From: Oliverpabstia intestinalis
GTDB taxonomy: Bacteria > Bacillota > Clostridia > Lachnospirales > Lachnospiraceae
Reading direction: 5' to 3'
Length of the DNA stretch: 64,000 bases
NCBI RefSeq assembly: GCF_009696065.1
Contig: NZ_VUMS01000011.1
Coordinates: 53,137-117,136, forward strand
Both the position numbers and the translations under genes were made by a program. Each line of letters begins with the position of its first letter. Position 1 is the first letter of the stretch. The notes under the pieces are model-generated. The model was not told the DNA's origin and made no database searches. It saw only the letters and a list, made by a program, of their open reading frames with translations. Positions 43,456-52,549 of the stretch are shown here, piece by piece.

Positions 43456-44814
43456 ATGGAAACAGAACCGGGAGAAAAGAAACATCTATTTACTAACAAA
43501 CAACTGTGGGCATTGCTGGTGCCGGTGGTTGTGGAACAGATTCTGAATTCTCTGATGGGAACGGCAGATACGATGATGGTCAGCAACGTGGGATCGGCGG
43601 CTATCTCGGCGGTATCGCTGGTGGATTCGATCAATGTGCTGGTGATCCAGGTGTTTGCTGCGCTGGCAGCAGGAGGAACCATCATCTGTTCCCAGTACAT
43701 GGGACAGAAAAATACAAAAAATGCCACCGATGCGGCAAAACAGCTGATTTTTATTATCACGGCGATTGCTGTAGTACTGACTGTAGTCTGTGTGGTATTT
43801 CAGATTCCACTGTTGCATCTGATCTTCGGAAAAGTGGAAGCGGAAGTAATGATCAATTCCGAGATATACTTCCTGTATACAGCCCTTTCGTTTCCGTTTA
43901 TTGCAGTTTTTAATGCGGGATCTTCCGTATTTCGGGCACAGGAAAATACGAGACTGCCTATGACCATCTCGGTGATCTCTAATATTATGAATATTGTGGG
44001 AAATGCGATTCTGATTTTCGGTTTCCATATGGGAGTGGCCGGTGCGGCACTGTCCACACTGATTTCAAGAATTTTCTGTGCGATCGTTGTCATGTATTTT
44101 CTGCGTAGTCCAAAAGAAGAGATATGTGTGCGGGATTACACAAAGATCCGCCCGGACAGGCATAAGATTAAGATGATCCTGGCGCTTGGTATCCCGACGG
44201 GTATCGAAAACGGGATGTTTCAGTTTGGTAAGCTGGCGATTCAGTCTACGGTATCGACTCTTGGTACTGCGGCAATCGCAGCACAGGCGATGACAAATAT
44301 TCTGGAAAATCTGAACGGTATTGCAGCCATCGGTATCGGCATCGGTCTGATGAATGTAGTAGGAGAGTGTATCGGTGCCGGAAGAAAAGATGAGGCGATA
44401 TACTATACAAAAAAGATGTGCCTGGTATCTGAGGTAGTTATCATCATCAGTTGCCTGCTGGTGTTTGCTCTGACAAAACCAATCATCCATCTGGGAGGTA
44501 TGAGCGCAGAGAGTGGTAGGATGTGTTTCTTTATGGTGACCTGGATCACCATCATCAAACCAATCGTATGGGTACCGGCTTTTATTCCGGCATATTCCAT
44601 GCGGGCGGCAGGCGATGTGAAATTCTCCATGATATTATCATGTACGACCATGTGGCTTTGCAGGGTAACATTATGTGTGGTTCTTTGTCGTGTTTTTGGT
44701 TTCGGACCGATTGCGGTCTGGATCGGTATGTTCTCTGACTGGACACTCCGTGGTATCTTTTATACCCTGCGGTTTCATGGAAGAAAATGGCTGGATCATA
44801 AGGTGATCGAGTAA
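43456..44814 (+). CDS. MATE family efflux transporter
   Basis: A 452-residue, 12-helix MATE transporter, distinct from the one at 36.7 kb. It contains LWALLVPVVVEQILNSLMG, TADTMMVSNVG and, in the second half, LGIPTGIENGMFQFGKLAIQS. The substrate is unknown. It is 60 bases after dus, so it could be part of that transcript. Its stop codon lies inside a dispersed repeat. Confidence 0.92.
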   Translation: METEPGEKKHLFTNKQLWALLVPVVVEQILNSLMGTADTMMVSNVGSAAISAVSLVDSINVLVIQVFAALAAGGTIICSQYMGQKNTKNATDAAKQLIFIITAIAVVLTVVCVVFQIPLLHLIFGKVEAEVMINSEIYFLYTALSFPFIAVFNAGSSVFRAQENTRLPMTISVISNIMNIVGNAILIFGFHMGVAGAALSTLISRIFCAIVVMYFLRSPKEEICVRDYTKIRPDRHKIKMILALGIPTGIENGMFQFGKLAIQSTVSTLGTAAIAAQAMTNILENLNGIAAIGIGIGLMNVVGECIGAGRKDEAIYYTKKMCLVSEVVIIISCLLVFALTKPIIHLGGMSAESGRMCFFMVTWITIIKPIVWVPAFIPAYSMRAAGDVKFSMILSCTTMWLCRVTLCVVLCRVFGFGPIAVWIGMFSDWTLRGIFYTLRFHGRKWLDHKVIE

Positions 44815-44882
44815 TTATTCAGCATCGCCAAAGGCATTTATATACATTTCGGCTCGTAATGGTGAGAGTACTGAAAAGTTAC
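44811..44882. repeat. dispersed GTAAC-type repeat (copy 6)
   Basis: GTAATTATTCAGCA on the left, GTACTGAAAAGTTAC on the right, with a core containing ATCGCC and GGCTCGTAATGGTGAG. The left end overlaps the stop codon of the MATE gene, so the element has been tolerated right at a coding boundary. Confidence 0.7.
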
Positions 44883-44924
44883 GTAATTGGTTAAAAATAT
44901 CAGTTGAGAAAGAGGAGACGGATT

Positions 44925-45428
44925 GTGGGAGAACGATTAACGAAACATGATGTGGAGAAAATAGAAAAAGAGATTGAATACCGGAAACTGGTAGTTCGAA
45001 AGGATGCTATCGAAGCAGTAAAAGAGGCAAGAGCCCAGGGCGATCTCAGCGAAAATTTTGAATACTATGCGGCAAAAAAAGAAAAAAATCAGAATGAGAG
45101 CCGGATCCGGTATCTGGAGAGAATGTTAAAGACGGCAGTTGTGATTTCAGAAGAGTCCAAAGAAGATGAAGTGGGACTGAACAATACAGTGACACTGTAC
45201 ATGGAAGATGACGATGAGGAGGAAACCTATCGTCTGGTAACTTCGATCCGCGGCAATTCTCTGAGCGGGCTGATCAGTACCGAATCACCGATCGGGAAAG
45301 CGATTCTTGGACATAAAGTGGGTGACCGGGTAGAGATTAAAGTCAGTGATGATTTTTCTTATTATGTGGTGATCCGGAAGATTGATAAGACAGAAAGCGA
45401 AGCGGACGATAAGATTCGGAGCTTTTAA
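44925..45428 (+). CDS. greA: GreA/GreB family transcript cleavage factor
   Basis: A 167-residue elongation factor that reaches into the RNA polymerase secondary channel and promotes cleavage of backtracked RNA. The N-terminal coiled coil carries the tip motif ARAQGDLSENFEY with the key acidic residues, and the C-terminal FKBP-like domain ends SPIGKAILGHKVGDRVEI. The GTG at 44925 follows AGAGGAG by seven bases; an in-frame TTG at 44904 would add a basic tail with no support. It precedes the acetyltransferase gene by 14 bases. It may be a paralogue of a main greA elsewhere. Confidence 0.9.
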   Translation: MGERLTKHDVEKIEKEIEYRKLVVRKDAIEAVKEARAQGDLSENFEYYAAKKEKNQNESRIRYLERMLKTAVVISEESKEDEVGLNNTVTLYMEDDDEEETYRLVTSIRGNSLSGLISTESPIGKAILGHKVGDRVEIKVSDDFSYYVVIRKIDKTESEADDKIRSF

Positions 45429-45442
45429 AAGGAGGAGAAAAG

Positions 45443-46096
45443 ATGCACTTAGAGGAGCGAATCAAAAACGGGATGCCTTTTTATGAACATGGACATACAG
45501 ATCCGATCGATATCGAACAGGAAAAGAAACTGGAAGCGCAGAGACGTCACTGCAAAGAAGTGATGTTTGACTATAACAACACCCGTCCGAGCGAGGATGT
45601 GAAGAAAAAAGAAATTCTGAAAGGGATTCTCGGGCATTGTACGGACCGTGTGTTTATTGAAAGTCCGGTACATATGTCTTACGGTAATCATGTTCATCTG
45701 GGGGATCAGTTTTATGCCAATTTTAATCTGGTCATCATAGATGATATGGATGTGTATATTGGCAATCAGGTCATGATCGGTCCAAATGTAACCATCTGTA
45801 CCACCGGTCATCCGGTCTATCCGCTGTATCGAGAGATGGGTGCACATTATTCGCTACCTATCCACATTGGCAATAAGGTATGGATCGGAGCAAATTCTGT
45901 TGTGCTCCCTGGGGTAACGATCGGAGATAATTCGGTGATCGGTGCGGGAAGTATTGTTACGAGAGATATTCCTGCCAATGTGGTTTCCGTGGGCAACCCA
46001 TGCCGTGTGATACGCGAGATTACAGAAAGAGACCGGGAATATTATTTCCGGGATATGAAAGTAGATTTTCCATATACCTTACGAGAAGAAGGATGA
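45443..46096 (+). CDS. maltose/galactoside-type O-acetyltransferase
   Basis: A 217-residue left-handed beta-helix enzyme that transfers acetyl from acetyl-CoA to a sugar hydroxyl. The N-terminal Mac domain (about 5-60) and the hexapeptide repeats (about 70-190, IGNQVMIGPNVTICTTGHP and IGANSVVLPGVTIGDNSV) are complete, with the catalytic His in TTGHPVYP. It follows greA by 14 bases and is followed by a LacI regulator, so it may take part in local control of sugar metabolism. Confidence 0.92.
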   Translation: MHLEERIKNGMPFYEHGHTDPIDIEQEKKLEAQRRHCKEVMFDYNNTRPSEDVKKKEILKGILGHCTDRVFIESPVHMSYGNHVHLGDQFYANFNLVIIDDMDVYIGNQVMIGPNVTICTTGHPVYPLYREMGAHYSLPIHIGNKVWIGANSVVLPGVTIGDNSVIGAGSIVTRDIPANVVSVGNPCRVIREITERDREYYFRDMKVDFPYTLREEG

Positions 46097-46101
46097 GAGA
46101 A

Positions 46102-47115
46102 ATGATCACGATTAAGGAAATTGCAGATCAGCTGGGGGTCAGTGCCACAACTGTTTCCAATGTGTTAAATGGACGCGCCGGAAAAATGTCACAGGAGACC
46201 AGACAACGTGTCGAAGAAGCATTGCTCCGTAATCATTATGTGAAAGAAAAGAAAAACAACAGAGGGGAACCGCAGCATCATCTGGTAGCGGTCCATATTT
46301 GTCTTGGAAAGAAAAAACATGTGCTGACGGATCCCTTTTGTGGGGGTCTGTTGGAGGGGATTGACCGGGAACTGCGAAAATACGATCGCGCCATGGTTTG
46401 CGGAACGGTAGACGATAATGAGAGTTTTGCAAAAGTACTGCAGAATTCCAATCTGGAAGGTGCGATCCTGCTTGGATGTAAAGCAGAGTTTTGTACCGCT
46501 CTGGTACATCAGATCCCCATTCCCATTGTCTTTGTGGATTCCTATGGAGAAGGATTTGACAATATCGGATTGGAAGACTATGAGGGTGGGTATGAGATGA
46601 CCTCTTATCTGATCGGTCAGGGACATCGAAAGATTGCCTTTTTTGGGGATCAGCAACATCCAATGGGAAGTAATCTGTGTAGATTTCGCGGACTGCAGGA
46701 TGCGATGGAAGAACATAAGCTGGAGTTTGACAAAGATGATTATTTTTATCTTCCCCAACATGATAATTACCGACACGAAGTGCTGCGGCAGTTTGCACAA
46801 AACGTGAAGGAAAGCGGCTACACGGCGGCGTTTTTTACCTCGGATTTTCTGGCAAATGAAGCTATCAGTATCTTTTATTCGCAAGGAATCTCTGTGCCGG
46901 AAGACCTGTCGGTAACCGGTTTCGATGATAATATTTATGCAAGACTTTCCAGGCCGATGCTTACGACCGTGCGGCAGAAGCCGGAAGAAAAGGGAAAAGA
47001 AGCAGTTGGGCTTCTGATGCGGCGCATCTATGGAGAAGAGGTGCCGGTGGGCAGGATGAGACTACCCACGGAATTAATTGTACGGGAAAGTGTTCGCAAT
47101 TTGGCTGACAGATAG
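46102..47115 (+). CDS. LacI family transcriptional regulator
   Basis: A 337-residue regulator. The N-terminal helix-turn-helix reads TIKEIADQLGVSATTVSNVL, followed by a periplasmic-binding-protein-like sensor domain (about 58-337) with SVTGFDDN and RLPTELIVRES at the end. The ATG at 46102 lies nine bases after AAGGA; the upstream in-frame ATG at 46093 overlaps the acetyltransferase stop. The ligand is probably a sugar, but no transporter or glycosidase is adjacent. Confidence 0.9.
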   Translation: MITIKEIADQLGVSATTVSNVLNGRAGKMSQETRQRVEEALLRNHYVKEKKNNRGEPQHHLVAVHICLGKKKHVLTDPFCGGLLEGIDRELRKYDRAMVCGTVDDNESFAKVLQNSNLEGAILLGCKAEFCTALVHQIPIPIVFVDSYGEGFDNIGLEDYEGGYEMTSYLIGQGHRKIAFFGDQQHPMGSNLCRFRGLQDAMEEHKLEFDKDDYFYLPQHDNYRHEVLRQFAQNVKESGYTAAFFTSDFLANEAISIFYSQGISVPEDLSVTGFDDNIYARLSRPMLTTVRQKPEEKGKEAVGLLMRRIYGEEVPVGRMRLPTELIVRESVRNLADR

Positions 47116-47138
47116 CAGTTGCGGACAGGGTGAGAAAA

Positions 47139-47849
47139 ATGAAAAAGAGTGAATTTTTACAGGGAATTCGTCACGGAATTCCCATTTGTTTGGGATACTT
47201 TTCAGTATCGGCGGCATTTGGAATTACAGCGGTTCGTTCCGGCCTGCCGCTATGGACAGCTGTGTTGATATCCCTGACTAATGTAACCAGTGCAGGTCAG
47301 TTTGCCGGGGTGAATCTGATGGTAGCCGGAGGTTCTATGATTGAGATTGCCATGACCACGCTGATCATTAATATCCGTTATTTCCTGATGTCTCTGTCTG
47401 TTTCTCAGAAAGTGGAAAGTAAGATGTCCATGAAGAAGAGACTGGGGATCGCTTATGGAATTACAGATGAGATTTTTGCAGTTTCCATGCAGCAGCCCAG
47501 GAAATTAACAGCTTCCTATATGGCAGGACTGATCCTGACGCCGGTTGTTGGCTGGACGCTTGGGACTTTTGTGGGTGGTGCTGCCACCCAGCTGATGCCG
47601 CAGAAATTATCCAGTGCCATGGGAATTGCTTTGTATGGTATGTTTATTGCCATTATCATTCCTCCGGCCAGAGAACAAAAAAATGTGCTGTTTACGGTGA
47701 TTTTGGCAATCGCAGCAAGTGTTGCCTTTTCCAGTCTTCCTGTGCTGAAGCTTCTGTCCGGTGGCTGGGCGATCATTTTGATCACGATTCTGGTCAGTGG
47801 AATTGCGGCATGGTTATTTCCGAGAAATGAGGAGGAGAATGCAGGGTGA
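47139..47849 (+). CDS. azlC: AzlC family branched-chain amino acid exporter subunit
   Basis: A 236-residue membrane protein of the AzlC family, the large subunit of a branched-chain amino acid exporter. The family segment LGYFSVSAAFGITAVRSGLP and the TSAGQFAG and INIRYFLMSLS motifs are present, with about seven membrane segments. A GTG at 47130 is a possible earlier start. It overlaps azlD by four bases. Confidence 0.92.
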   Translation: MKKSEFLQGIRHGIPICLGYFSVSAAFGITAVRSGLPLWTAVLISLTNVTSAGQFAGVNLMVAGGSMIEIAMTTLIINIRYFLMSLSVSQKVESKMSMKKRLGIAYGITDEIFAVSMQQPRKLTASYMAGLILTPVVGWTLGTFVGGAATQLMPQKLSSAMGIALYGMFIAIIIPPAREQKNVLFTVILAIAASVAFSSLPVLKLLSGGWAIILITILVSGIAAWLFPRNEEENAG

Positions 47850-48157
47850 GTACAAAGTATATTATTGCCAGTATGTTTGTGATGGCATTGACAACTTATG
47901 TGATCCGTATGCTTCCAATGGCAATTTTCCGAAAAAAGATCAATGATAAACGAGTACAGTCGTTTCTGTATTACGTGCCCTATGCGGTGCTTTCGGCGAT
48001 GACCTTTCCGGCGATTTTTTCCAGTACGGGATCTGAGGTGAGTGCAGTTGTCGGCTGTGTGGTGGCGATTGTGCTGGCGTATATGAAACGGGGATTGCTT
48101 ACTGTGGCTGTCGGAGCCGCGGTGGCGGTTTTTCTTGTACAGATGATTGGATTTTAA
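47846..48157 (+). CDS. azlD: AzlD family exporter subunit
   Basis: A 103-residue, four-helix small subunit partner of AzlC. The TTYVIRMLPMAIFRKK motif near the N-terminus is typical. The start is GTG at 47846, overlapping the azlC stop (GTGA) and preceded by GGAGGAG. A bidirectional terminator starts within its stop codon. Confidence 0.92.
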   Translation: MSTKYIIASMFVMALTTYVIRMLPMAIFRKKINDKRVQSFLYYVPYAVLSAMTFPAIFSSTGSEVSAVVGCVVAIVLAYMKRGLLTVAVGAAVAVFLVQMIGF

Positions 48158-48213
48158 AAACTTCCGGGATGGATTTCAGTGAAAATAACGGAGAAATCTA
48201 TCCCGGAAGTTTT
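48157..48213. terminator. bidirectional terminator between azlD and DUF2752 gene
   Basis: A perfect 14-bp stem AAAACTTCCGGGAT/ATCCCGGAAGTTTT (48157-48170 and 48200-48213) separates the convergent genes. Its right arm covers the end of the minus-strand coding region. Confidence 0.85.
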
Positions 48214-48641
48214 ATATTTAAAAGATGAAAGAATGGTTTTAAGAGGGTTCCGGAAGCCGGGTGCCAGGTTACAACCGGATCGTGAAGGAACAGCAGGCGA
48301 ACCAGGTAGGTGAGCACAAAGAGGGCAGCTACAGATCCGAGAAGAAGGTAGTGACGGCTCCAGTTAATCCAGGGATCGAGATAATATCCTAGCAGGAAAA
48401 ACGGCAGCAGGAAAAACAACGGATGGTAGGAAAATGCGGCGGCAAAGTCCAGGCGCAGAGCGGCGAGAAGCGCGCGGGTCATTCCACAGCCGGGGCAGGA
48501 GATGCCGAAAAAGAAGCGGAACGGACAGCCGGTAAACCAGGTCAGCAGATGGTAGGAAAGAATGACCGCGCATAACGTTTTTGTTTTGGATAAAAATATT
48601 TTTTTCCGGTTGGGATCTTTGAAAATGATTTCCAGATGCAT
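48198..48641 (-). CDS. DUF2752 membrane protein
   Basis: A 147-residue protein on the minus strand with about three membrane segments. The motif GISCPGCGMTRALLAAL is the hallmark of DUF2752, a family of small membrane proteins of unknown function common in Clostridia. The last codons lie inside the shared terminator. A related region of small Zn-ribbon/DUF4234 proteins follows downstream. Confidence 0.85.
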   Translation of the reverse strand: MHLEIIFKDPNRKKIFLSKTKTLCAVILSYHLLTWFTGCPFRFFFGISCPGCGMTRALLAALRLDFAAAFSYHPLFFLLPFFLLGYYLDPWINWSRHYLLLGSVAALFVLTYLVRLLFLHDPVVTWHPASGTLLKPFFHLLNIKLPG

Positions 48642-48767
48642 AGATAAAATATCCTTTATTGTTCAGATTTTGCGACTGAAATCAGCCTGTCTGTAATTAT
48701 AGATGCAAAATAAGAAACGGACAAGAGAAAATTAAGAGAAGCTTCATTTTCTGAGGGGGTTGTGCCA

Positions 48768-48796
48768 TTGTGAGAGATTTTCATTGATGGTATAAT
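48768..48796 (+). promoter_or_regulatory. promoter of the DUF4234 gene
   Basis: TTGTGA (48768-48773), 17-base spacer, TATAAT (48791-48796), 44 bases before the start codon. Confidence 0.7.
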
Positions 48797-48839
48797 AAGT
48801 GTATCAAATAACAGAACATGACAGAGGAGACGAACGTAT

Positions 48840-49526
48840 ATGAGAATAAAAAGAAGAAATGGTCTGGTCAGTGCACTGCTAGGGCTCGTGACCTGCGGTC
48901 TGTATCATATCTTTTTCTGGTATCAGTATGGGGAAGATACCAACTGGGTTTGCAGAGATGACCGGAAAATGACGCAGAACTATATCGTGGCATGGATCCT
49001 TTCCTGGATCACCTGTGGCATCTACGGACTGTACTGGACGTATCAGCTGGCATCCCGGCTGGATCAGGCAGGTGACCGCTATAACGTGCATATCGAATCA
49101 CCGGTGATCTTTACGATCGTGATGCATATTCCGTTTTTATCGTACTTTTATGCCTGTGATGTGATGAACAATTTCGCAGACGCCTATGAAAAGACCGCAC
49201 CACATCAGACCGAAAGCCAGCGGGATTATTACTACTATACCGGGAATACCACAGCCCAGACACCGCCGCCGGTATGGCCGACTTCCGGTTCCAATCCGAA
49301 TGGCACATCGGTGAATCCAAACGGTTTTGATTTCAAATCCACAATGGAAGATGTGGGAAATAATCTGAAAGATAAGGCAAAAGAGCTTTTTGGAGAGAAT
49401 CATCCGTCAAACAGCAGTCAGAATCAGCAGCCGGTCAGAACGGCAGGTACCTGCCCGAACTGTGGAGCAGAACTTGAACCCGGAGCAGAGTACTGTAAAA
49501 AATGCGGATATCCGGTGGAAAAATAA
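48840..49526 (+). CDS. DUF4234 membrane protein with C-terminal zinc ribbon
   Basis: A 228-residue protein. Residues 1-120 contain the DUF4234-type membrane part (LLGLVTCGLYHIFFWYQYG and WITCGIYGLYWTYQL). A low-complexity linker rich in P, N, T and Q follows (about 135-200). The last 28 residues are a zinc ribbon with two CxxC pairs (CPNCGAELEPGAEYCKKCG). The topology and function are unknown. It has its own promoter and terminator, so it is a single-gene unit. Confidence 0.85.
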   Translation: MRIKRRNGLVSALLGLVTCGLYHIFFWYQYGEDTNWVCRDDRKMTQNYIVAWILSWITCGIYGLYWTYQLASRLDQAGDRYNVHIESPVIFTIVMHIPFLSYFYACDVMNNFADAYEKTAPHQTESQRDYYYYTGNTTAQTPPPVWPTSGSNPNGTSVNPNGFDFKSTMEDVGNNLKDKAKELFGENHPSNSSQNQQPVRTAGTCPNCGAELEPGAEYCKKCGYPVEK

Positions 49527-49546
49527 AGAGAATATACAATGCAACA

Positions 49547-49586
49547 AAAATCCAGGCAACGGTGAAAGCCGGCTGCCTGGATTTTT
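49547..49586. terminator. bidirectional terminator
   Basis: AAAATCCAGGCA pairs with TGCCTGGATTTTT, with an inner CGG/CCG stem, between the converging DUF4234 and PurF-like genes. Confidence 0.85.
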
Positions 49587-49601
49587 ATGTATAAGCTTTA
49601 T

Positions 49602-51008
49602 TTATTCTTTTCCGTCAAAGCAGTAAGTACAAACTTTGCATGGTTCGAGTCCGATGGAAGCCACCATATCGTCGAGACGATGATACCGCAGAGAAGTAAA
49701 GTTCAGCTGTTTGCCGATCTCGTCGAGCATCTCATGGTAGTTATGGGAATCCGGGTTTGCGTAGTCTTCCAGGACTGCTTCCGTCACGGTTCCTTCCCGT
49801 TTCTGGATCACACGGCGGGTGATCAGATCCATTTCGGATTTGGAACGGGAGAAGTTCAGGTATTTGCAGCCGTATAATAGTGGCGGACATGCCGGACGGA
49901 TATGTACTTCTTTTGCTCCGCTCTCGTACAGGAACTGGGTTGTCTGACCAAGCTGTGTACCACGCACGATAGAGTCGTCGATCAGCACCATGCTCTTGTC
50001 TTTGATCAGTTCACGTACCGGGATCAGTTTCATGTGAGCAATCTGCTCTCGCTGACTCTGATGTGTCGGCATAAAGGAACGCGGCCAGGTTGGGGTATAT
50101 TTGATAAATGGGCGGGCAAACGGAATACCGGAACGGTTGGCATAACCAATGGCATGTGCGGTACCGGAGTCCGGAACACCTGCAACAATATCCGCAGATA
50201 CATTATCGCGCTTTGCAAGCATATCGCCGCAGTTATAACGCATCTGTTCTACGTTGATTCCTTCGTAGGAAGAGGTAGGATAACCATAGTAAACCCATAA
50301 GAAGGAGCAGATCTTCATTTCATTTTTTGCCGGAGAAACAGTTTCCACACCATCCGGTGTAAAGAAGACAATCTCAGATGGTCCCAGTTCTTTGTAGTCA
50401 TGGTAACCGAGATTAAAATAAGCAAAGTTCTCAAAAGAAGCGCAGATCGCATCCTCTTTCTTTCCGAGGATCAGTGGAGTACGGCCTAATCGGTCTCTGG
50501 CCGCATAGATACCTTCAGGAGTCATAACCAGCATGGTCATAGATCCTTCAATAACATCCTGCGCGTAGCGAATGCCTTCGATCAGAGAAGATTTCTGATT
50601 GATGAGAGATGCCACCATCTCTGTAGCGTTAATATCTCCACCGCTCATTTCGAGAAAATGTGTGCAGCCGTTGGCGAAAGAACGTTTTACCAGTTCGTCC
50701 ATATTATTAATCTTACCAACAGTTGTGATCGCAAAACTTCCCAGATGAGACTGAACTAAAAGCGGTTGCGGTTCTGTATCAGAGATACAGCCGATACCGA
50801 GAGTACCCTCTAATTCCTGCACGTCCCGTTCAAATTTTGTACGGAAGGGAGCGTTCTGGATATTGTGGATCGCCCGGTTGAATCCGCCTTCTTTGCCGTA
50901 GACTGCCATGCCACCCCGGCGTGTACCAAGATGGGAATGATAGTCAGTTCCAAAAAATAAATCAGACACACAATTGCTTTTTGATGCAACTCCAAAAATT
51001 CCACCCAT
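49602..51008 (-). CDS. PurF-like amidophosphoribosyltransferase paralogue lacking the catalytic cysteine
   Basis: A 468-residue PurF-family protein. The N-terminal half resembles a class II glutamine amidotransferase and the C-terminal half a phosphoribosyltransferase with the PRPP loop VLIDDSIVRGTQ (about residues 335-347). It starts MGGIFGVASKS, whereas active PurF starts MCGIFG: the cysteine that becomes the N-terminal nucleophile is Gly. Glutaminase activity should therefore be absent. The start is fixed by AAGGAG just upstream. A consensus-like promoter lies about 90 bases upstream. It might use free ammonia, act as a regulator or make another product. A genuine purF is presumably elsewhere. 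Confidence 0.85.
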   Translation of the reverse strand: MGGIFGVASKSNCVSDLFFGTDYHSHLGTRRGGMAVYGKEGGFNRAIHNIQNAPFRTKFERDVQELEGTLGIGCISDTEPQPLLVQSHLGSFAITTVGKINNMDELVKRSFANGCTHFLEMSGGDINATEMVASLINQKSSLIEGIRYAQDVIEGSMTMLVMTPEGIYAARDRLGRTPLILGKKEDAICASFENFAYFNLGYHDYKELGPSEIVFFTPDGVETVSPAKNEMKICSFLWVYYGYPTSSYEGINVEQMRYNCGDMLAKRDNVSADIVAGVPDSGTAHAIGYANRSGIPFARPFIKYTPTWPRSFMPTHQSQREQIAHMKLIPVRELIKDKSMVLIDDSIVRGTQLGQTTQFLYESGAKEVHIRPACPPLLYGCKYLNFSRSKSEMDLITRRVIQKREGTVTEAVLEDYANPDSHNYHEMLDEIGKQLNFTSLRYHRLDDMVASIGLEPCKVCTYCFDGKE

Positions 51009-51098
51009 ATTTGTTCTCCTTTGTTCTATGAATGTTTGGTTGGATGTAGCTTCCGAAAACAACTGCTTCCGGAAACCGCATTTCAAATCACGTACCCC

Positions 51099-51127
51099 AT
51101 TATATAATGGTGATTCCTGTTTCGCAA
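51099..51127 (-). promoter_or_regulatory. promoter of the PurF-like gene
   Basis: On the minus strand: TTGCGA, 17-base spacer, TATAAT, about 90 bases upstream of the start codon. Confidence 0.75.
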
Positions 51128-51237
51128 GACAAAATTTTGCACAATTTTCCTCCGGTATTTTGAAAAAATACTGAAAATGGAAGAAAAACCGGAGAGATGG
51201 TCTTGTATTTTTTCACGGGAAATCTATAATAAAAGCG

Positions 51238-51264
51238 TAACTGTTCAGTACCTTCACTGTTACA
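51238..51264. repeat. dispersed GTAAC-type repeat (minimal copy 7)
   Basis: GTAACTGTTCAGTACC and TTCACTGTTAC form the two ends with almost no core. Nearly identical to the minimal copy at 52358-52384. Confidence 0.7.
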
Positions 51265-51365
51265 TAACACCGGAAAAATACAGGTATCGGAACCGGATAA
51301 ACAGTGAAAGGAAGATTATGAAGAAAAACAGATGGGAACAGACATACAGGGAAGGAGGACCTATC

Positions 51366-51611
51366 ATGCGAAATATGGAGTTTAAGATGGAACGTCAGGG
51401 ACTTCTGACAGTGGGACAGGAAGTGGATGTGACAGAAAGTGCTCTGCCAACGTCATATTATTATACGATACAGCCAATGATTGCCATGAGTAAAAACTAT
51501 CCCGGTTATGAAAGACTGCAGTCACGAAAAGGGATTGTAAAAGATATTAAAGAAACAGACCGGGGATATTATACGGTGGTGGAATTTGATGAGGAGGATA
51601 TCGGGAACTGA
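51366..51611 (+). CDS. small conserved-looking protein, 81 aa
   Basis: An 81-residue soluble protein beginning MRNMEFKMERQGLLTVGQEV. AGGAGG lies six bases before the ATG at 51366. An upstream in-frame ATG at 51318 (with AAGGAAG) would give 97 residues and is possible. The sequence has a beta-rich look, with SRKGIVKDIKETDRGYYTVV near the end, reminiscent of a small SH3-like barrel. I do not recognise the family and assign no function. Confidence 0.7.
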   Translation: MRNMEFKMERQGLLTVGQEVDVTESALPTSYYYTIQPMIAMSKNYPGYERLQSRKGIVKDIKETDRGYYTVVEFDEEDIGN

Positions 51612-51642
51612 TACCGGTGATTCATCAAAAGACACAGAAAAT

Positions 51643-51681
51643 AAAAAGAACATTCCAAATAAAACGGAATGTTCTTTTTTT
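51643..51681 (+). terminator. intrinsic terminator
   Basis: AAAAGAACATTCC pairs with GGAATGTTCTTTT and is followed by further T. It serves the small gene upstream and possibly, in reverse, xpt. Confidence 0.85.
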
Positions 51682-51734
51682 AAAATCTGCAAGATATAAT
51701 GGTTGCCCGGGTGATTCAGAGGATCCGGGACTGA

Positions 51735-52313
51735 TTAATTATTCGGACGGAAAGTGAGTGAATCGTCGGTCATGGACTCTACGATAGCCAGAGACTCCAG
51801 GCGAACACCCATCTCACGGATTTTCTTTCCACCTTCCTGGAAGCCCTTTTCGATAACTATACCAGCACCTTCCAGAGTGGCACCTGATTTGTTTACAATG
51901 TCGATCAGACCCATCAGTGCGCAGCCGTTTGCCAGAAAATCGTCAATCAAGAGTACATGATCTTCCGGTCCGAGGAACTTCTTGGAAAGGATGACATCAT
52001 ATACTTTCTTGTGTGTAAAGGATTCTACTTTGGAGGTAAACATCTCTCCGTCCAGATTCAGGCTCTGTGCTTTCTTTGCGAAAACAACCGGAACATGGAA
52101 ATACTGTGCTACCAGACAGGCAATACCGATACCGGAAGCTTCGATAGTAAGAATCTTTGTGATCGGTGCATCGGCGAACCGGCGTTGGAATTCTTTTCCC
52201 AGTTCATTGATGAATGCAATGTCCATCTGGTGATTTAAGAAACTGTCTACTTTTAAAACATTTCCCGGTTTGACAATTCCGTCTTTTAAGATACGTTCTT
52301 CTAAAAGCTGCAT
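51735..52313 (-). CDS. xpt: xanthine phosphoribosyltransferase
   Basis: A 192-residue purine salvage enzyme that converts xanthine and PRPP to XMP. The PRPP-binding motif is [14 protein letters not shown] and the N-terminal part [12 protein letters not shown] matches the family start. GAGGAG precedes the ATG at 52313. In many Firmicutes xpt is controlled by a guanine riboswitch; the 230-base upstream region here contains a repeat copy but no recognisable purine aptamer. No pbuX permease gene is adjacent. Confidence 0.94.
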   Translation of the reverse strand: MQLLEERILKDGIVKPGNVLKVDSFLNHQMDIAFINELGKEFQRRFADAPITKILTIEASGIGIACLVAQYFHVPVVFAKKAQSLNLDGEMFTSKVESFTHKKVYDVILSKKFLGPEDHVLLIDDFLANGCALMGLIDIVNKSGATLEGAGIVIEKGFQEGGKKIREMGVRLESLAIVESMTDDSLTFRPNN

Positions 52314-52357
52314 GTGCTTTCTCCTCCTGCTGTTTATCACTCATTTATTTTTCTTTC

Positions 52358-52384
52358 GTAAATGTTCAGTACCTTCACAGTTAC
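52358..52384. repeat. dispersed GTAAC-type repeat (minimal copy 8)
   Basis: GTAAATGTTCAGTACC and TTCACAGTTAC, the same coreless form as 51238-51264. It lies in the xpt upstream region. Confidence 0.7.
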
Positions 52385-52495
52385 GAGTCAAAATGCATTT
52401 AAAATCACCTTAAATGTATTTTAATTTCTTGTATGCCATGATACAACCTTACGGTTGGAAAGGCAACAGTTTTCTCACTTTTTCTTACGGATGTG

Positions 52496-52524
52496 TTGTC
52501 CTTTTTACAAAAGATTGTTATAAT
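52496..52524 (+). promoter_or_regulatory. promoter candidate for the 75-aa gene
   Basis: TTGTCC (52496-52501), 17-base spacer, TATAAT (52519-52524), 26 bases before the start codon. Confidence 0.6.
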
Positions 52525-52549
52525 AAAAACGGTGTGGGAGGGACGATAG

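Noticed and set aside
52314..52549. Guanine riboswitch upstream of xpt
   Set aside because: Expected from family context, but the conserved aptamer core is not visible; the region has only a minimal repeat copy.
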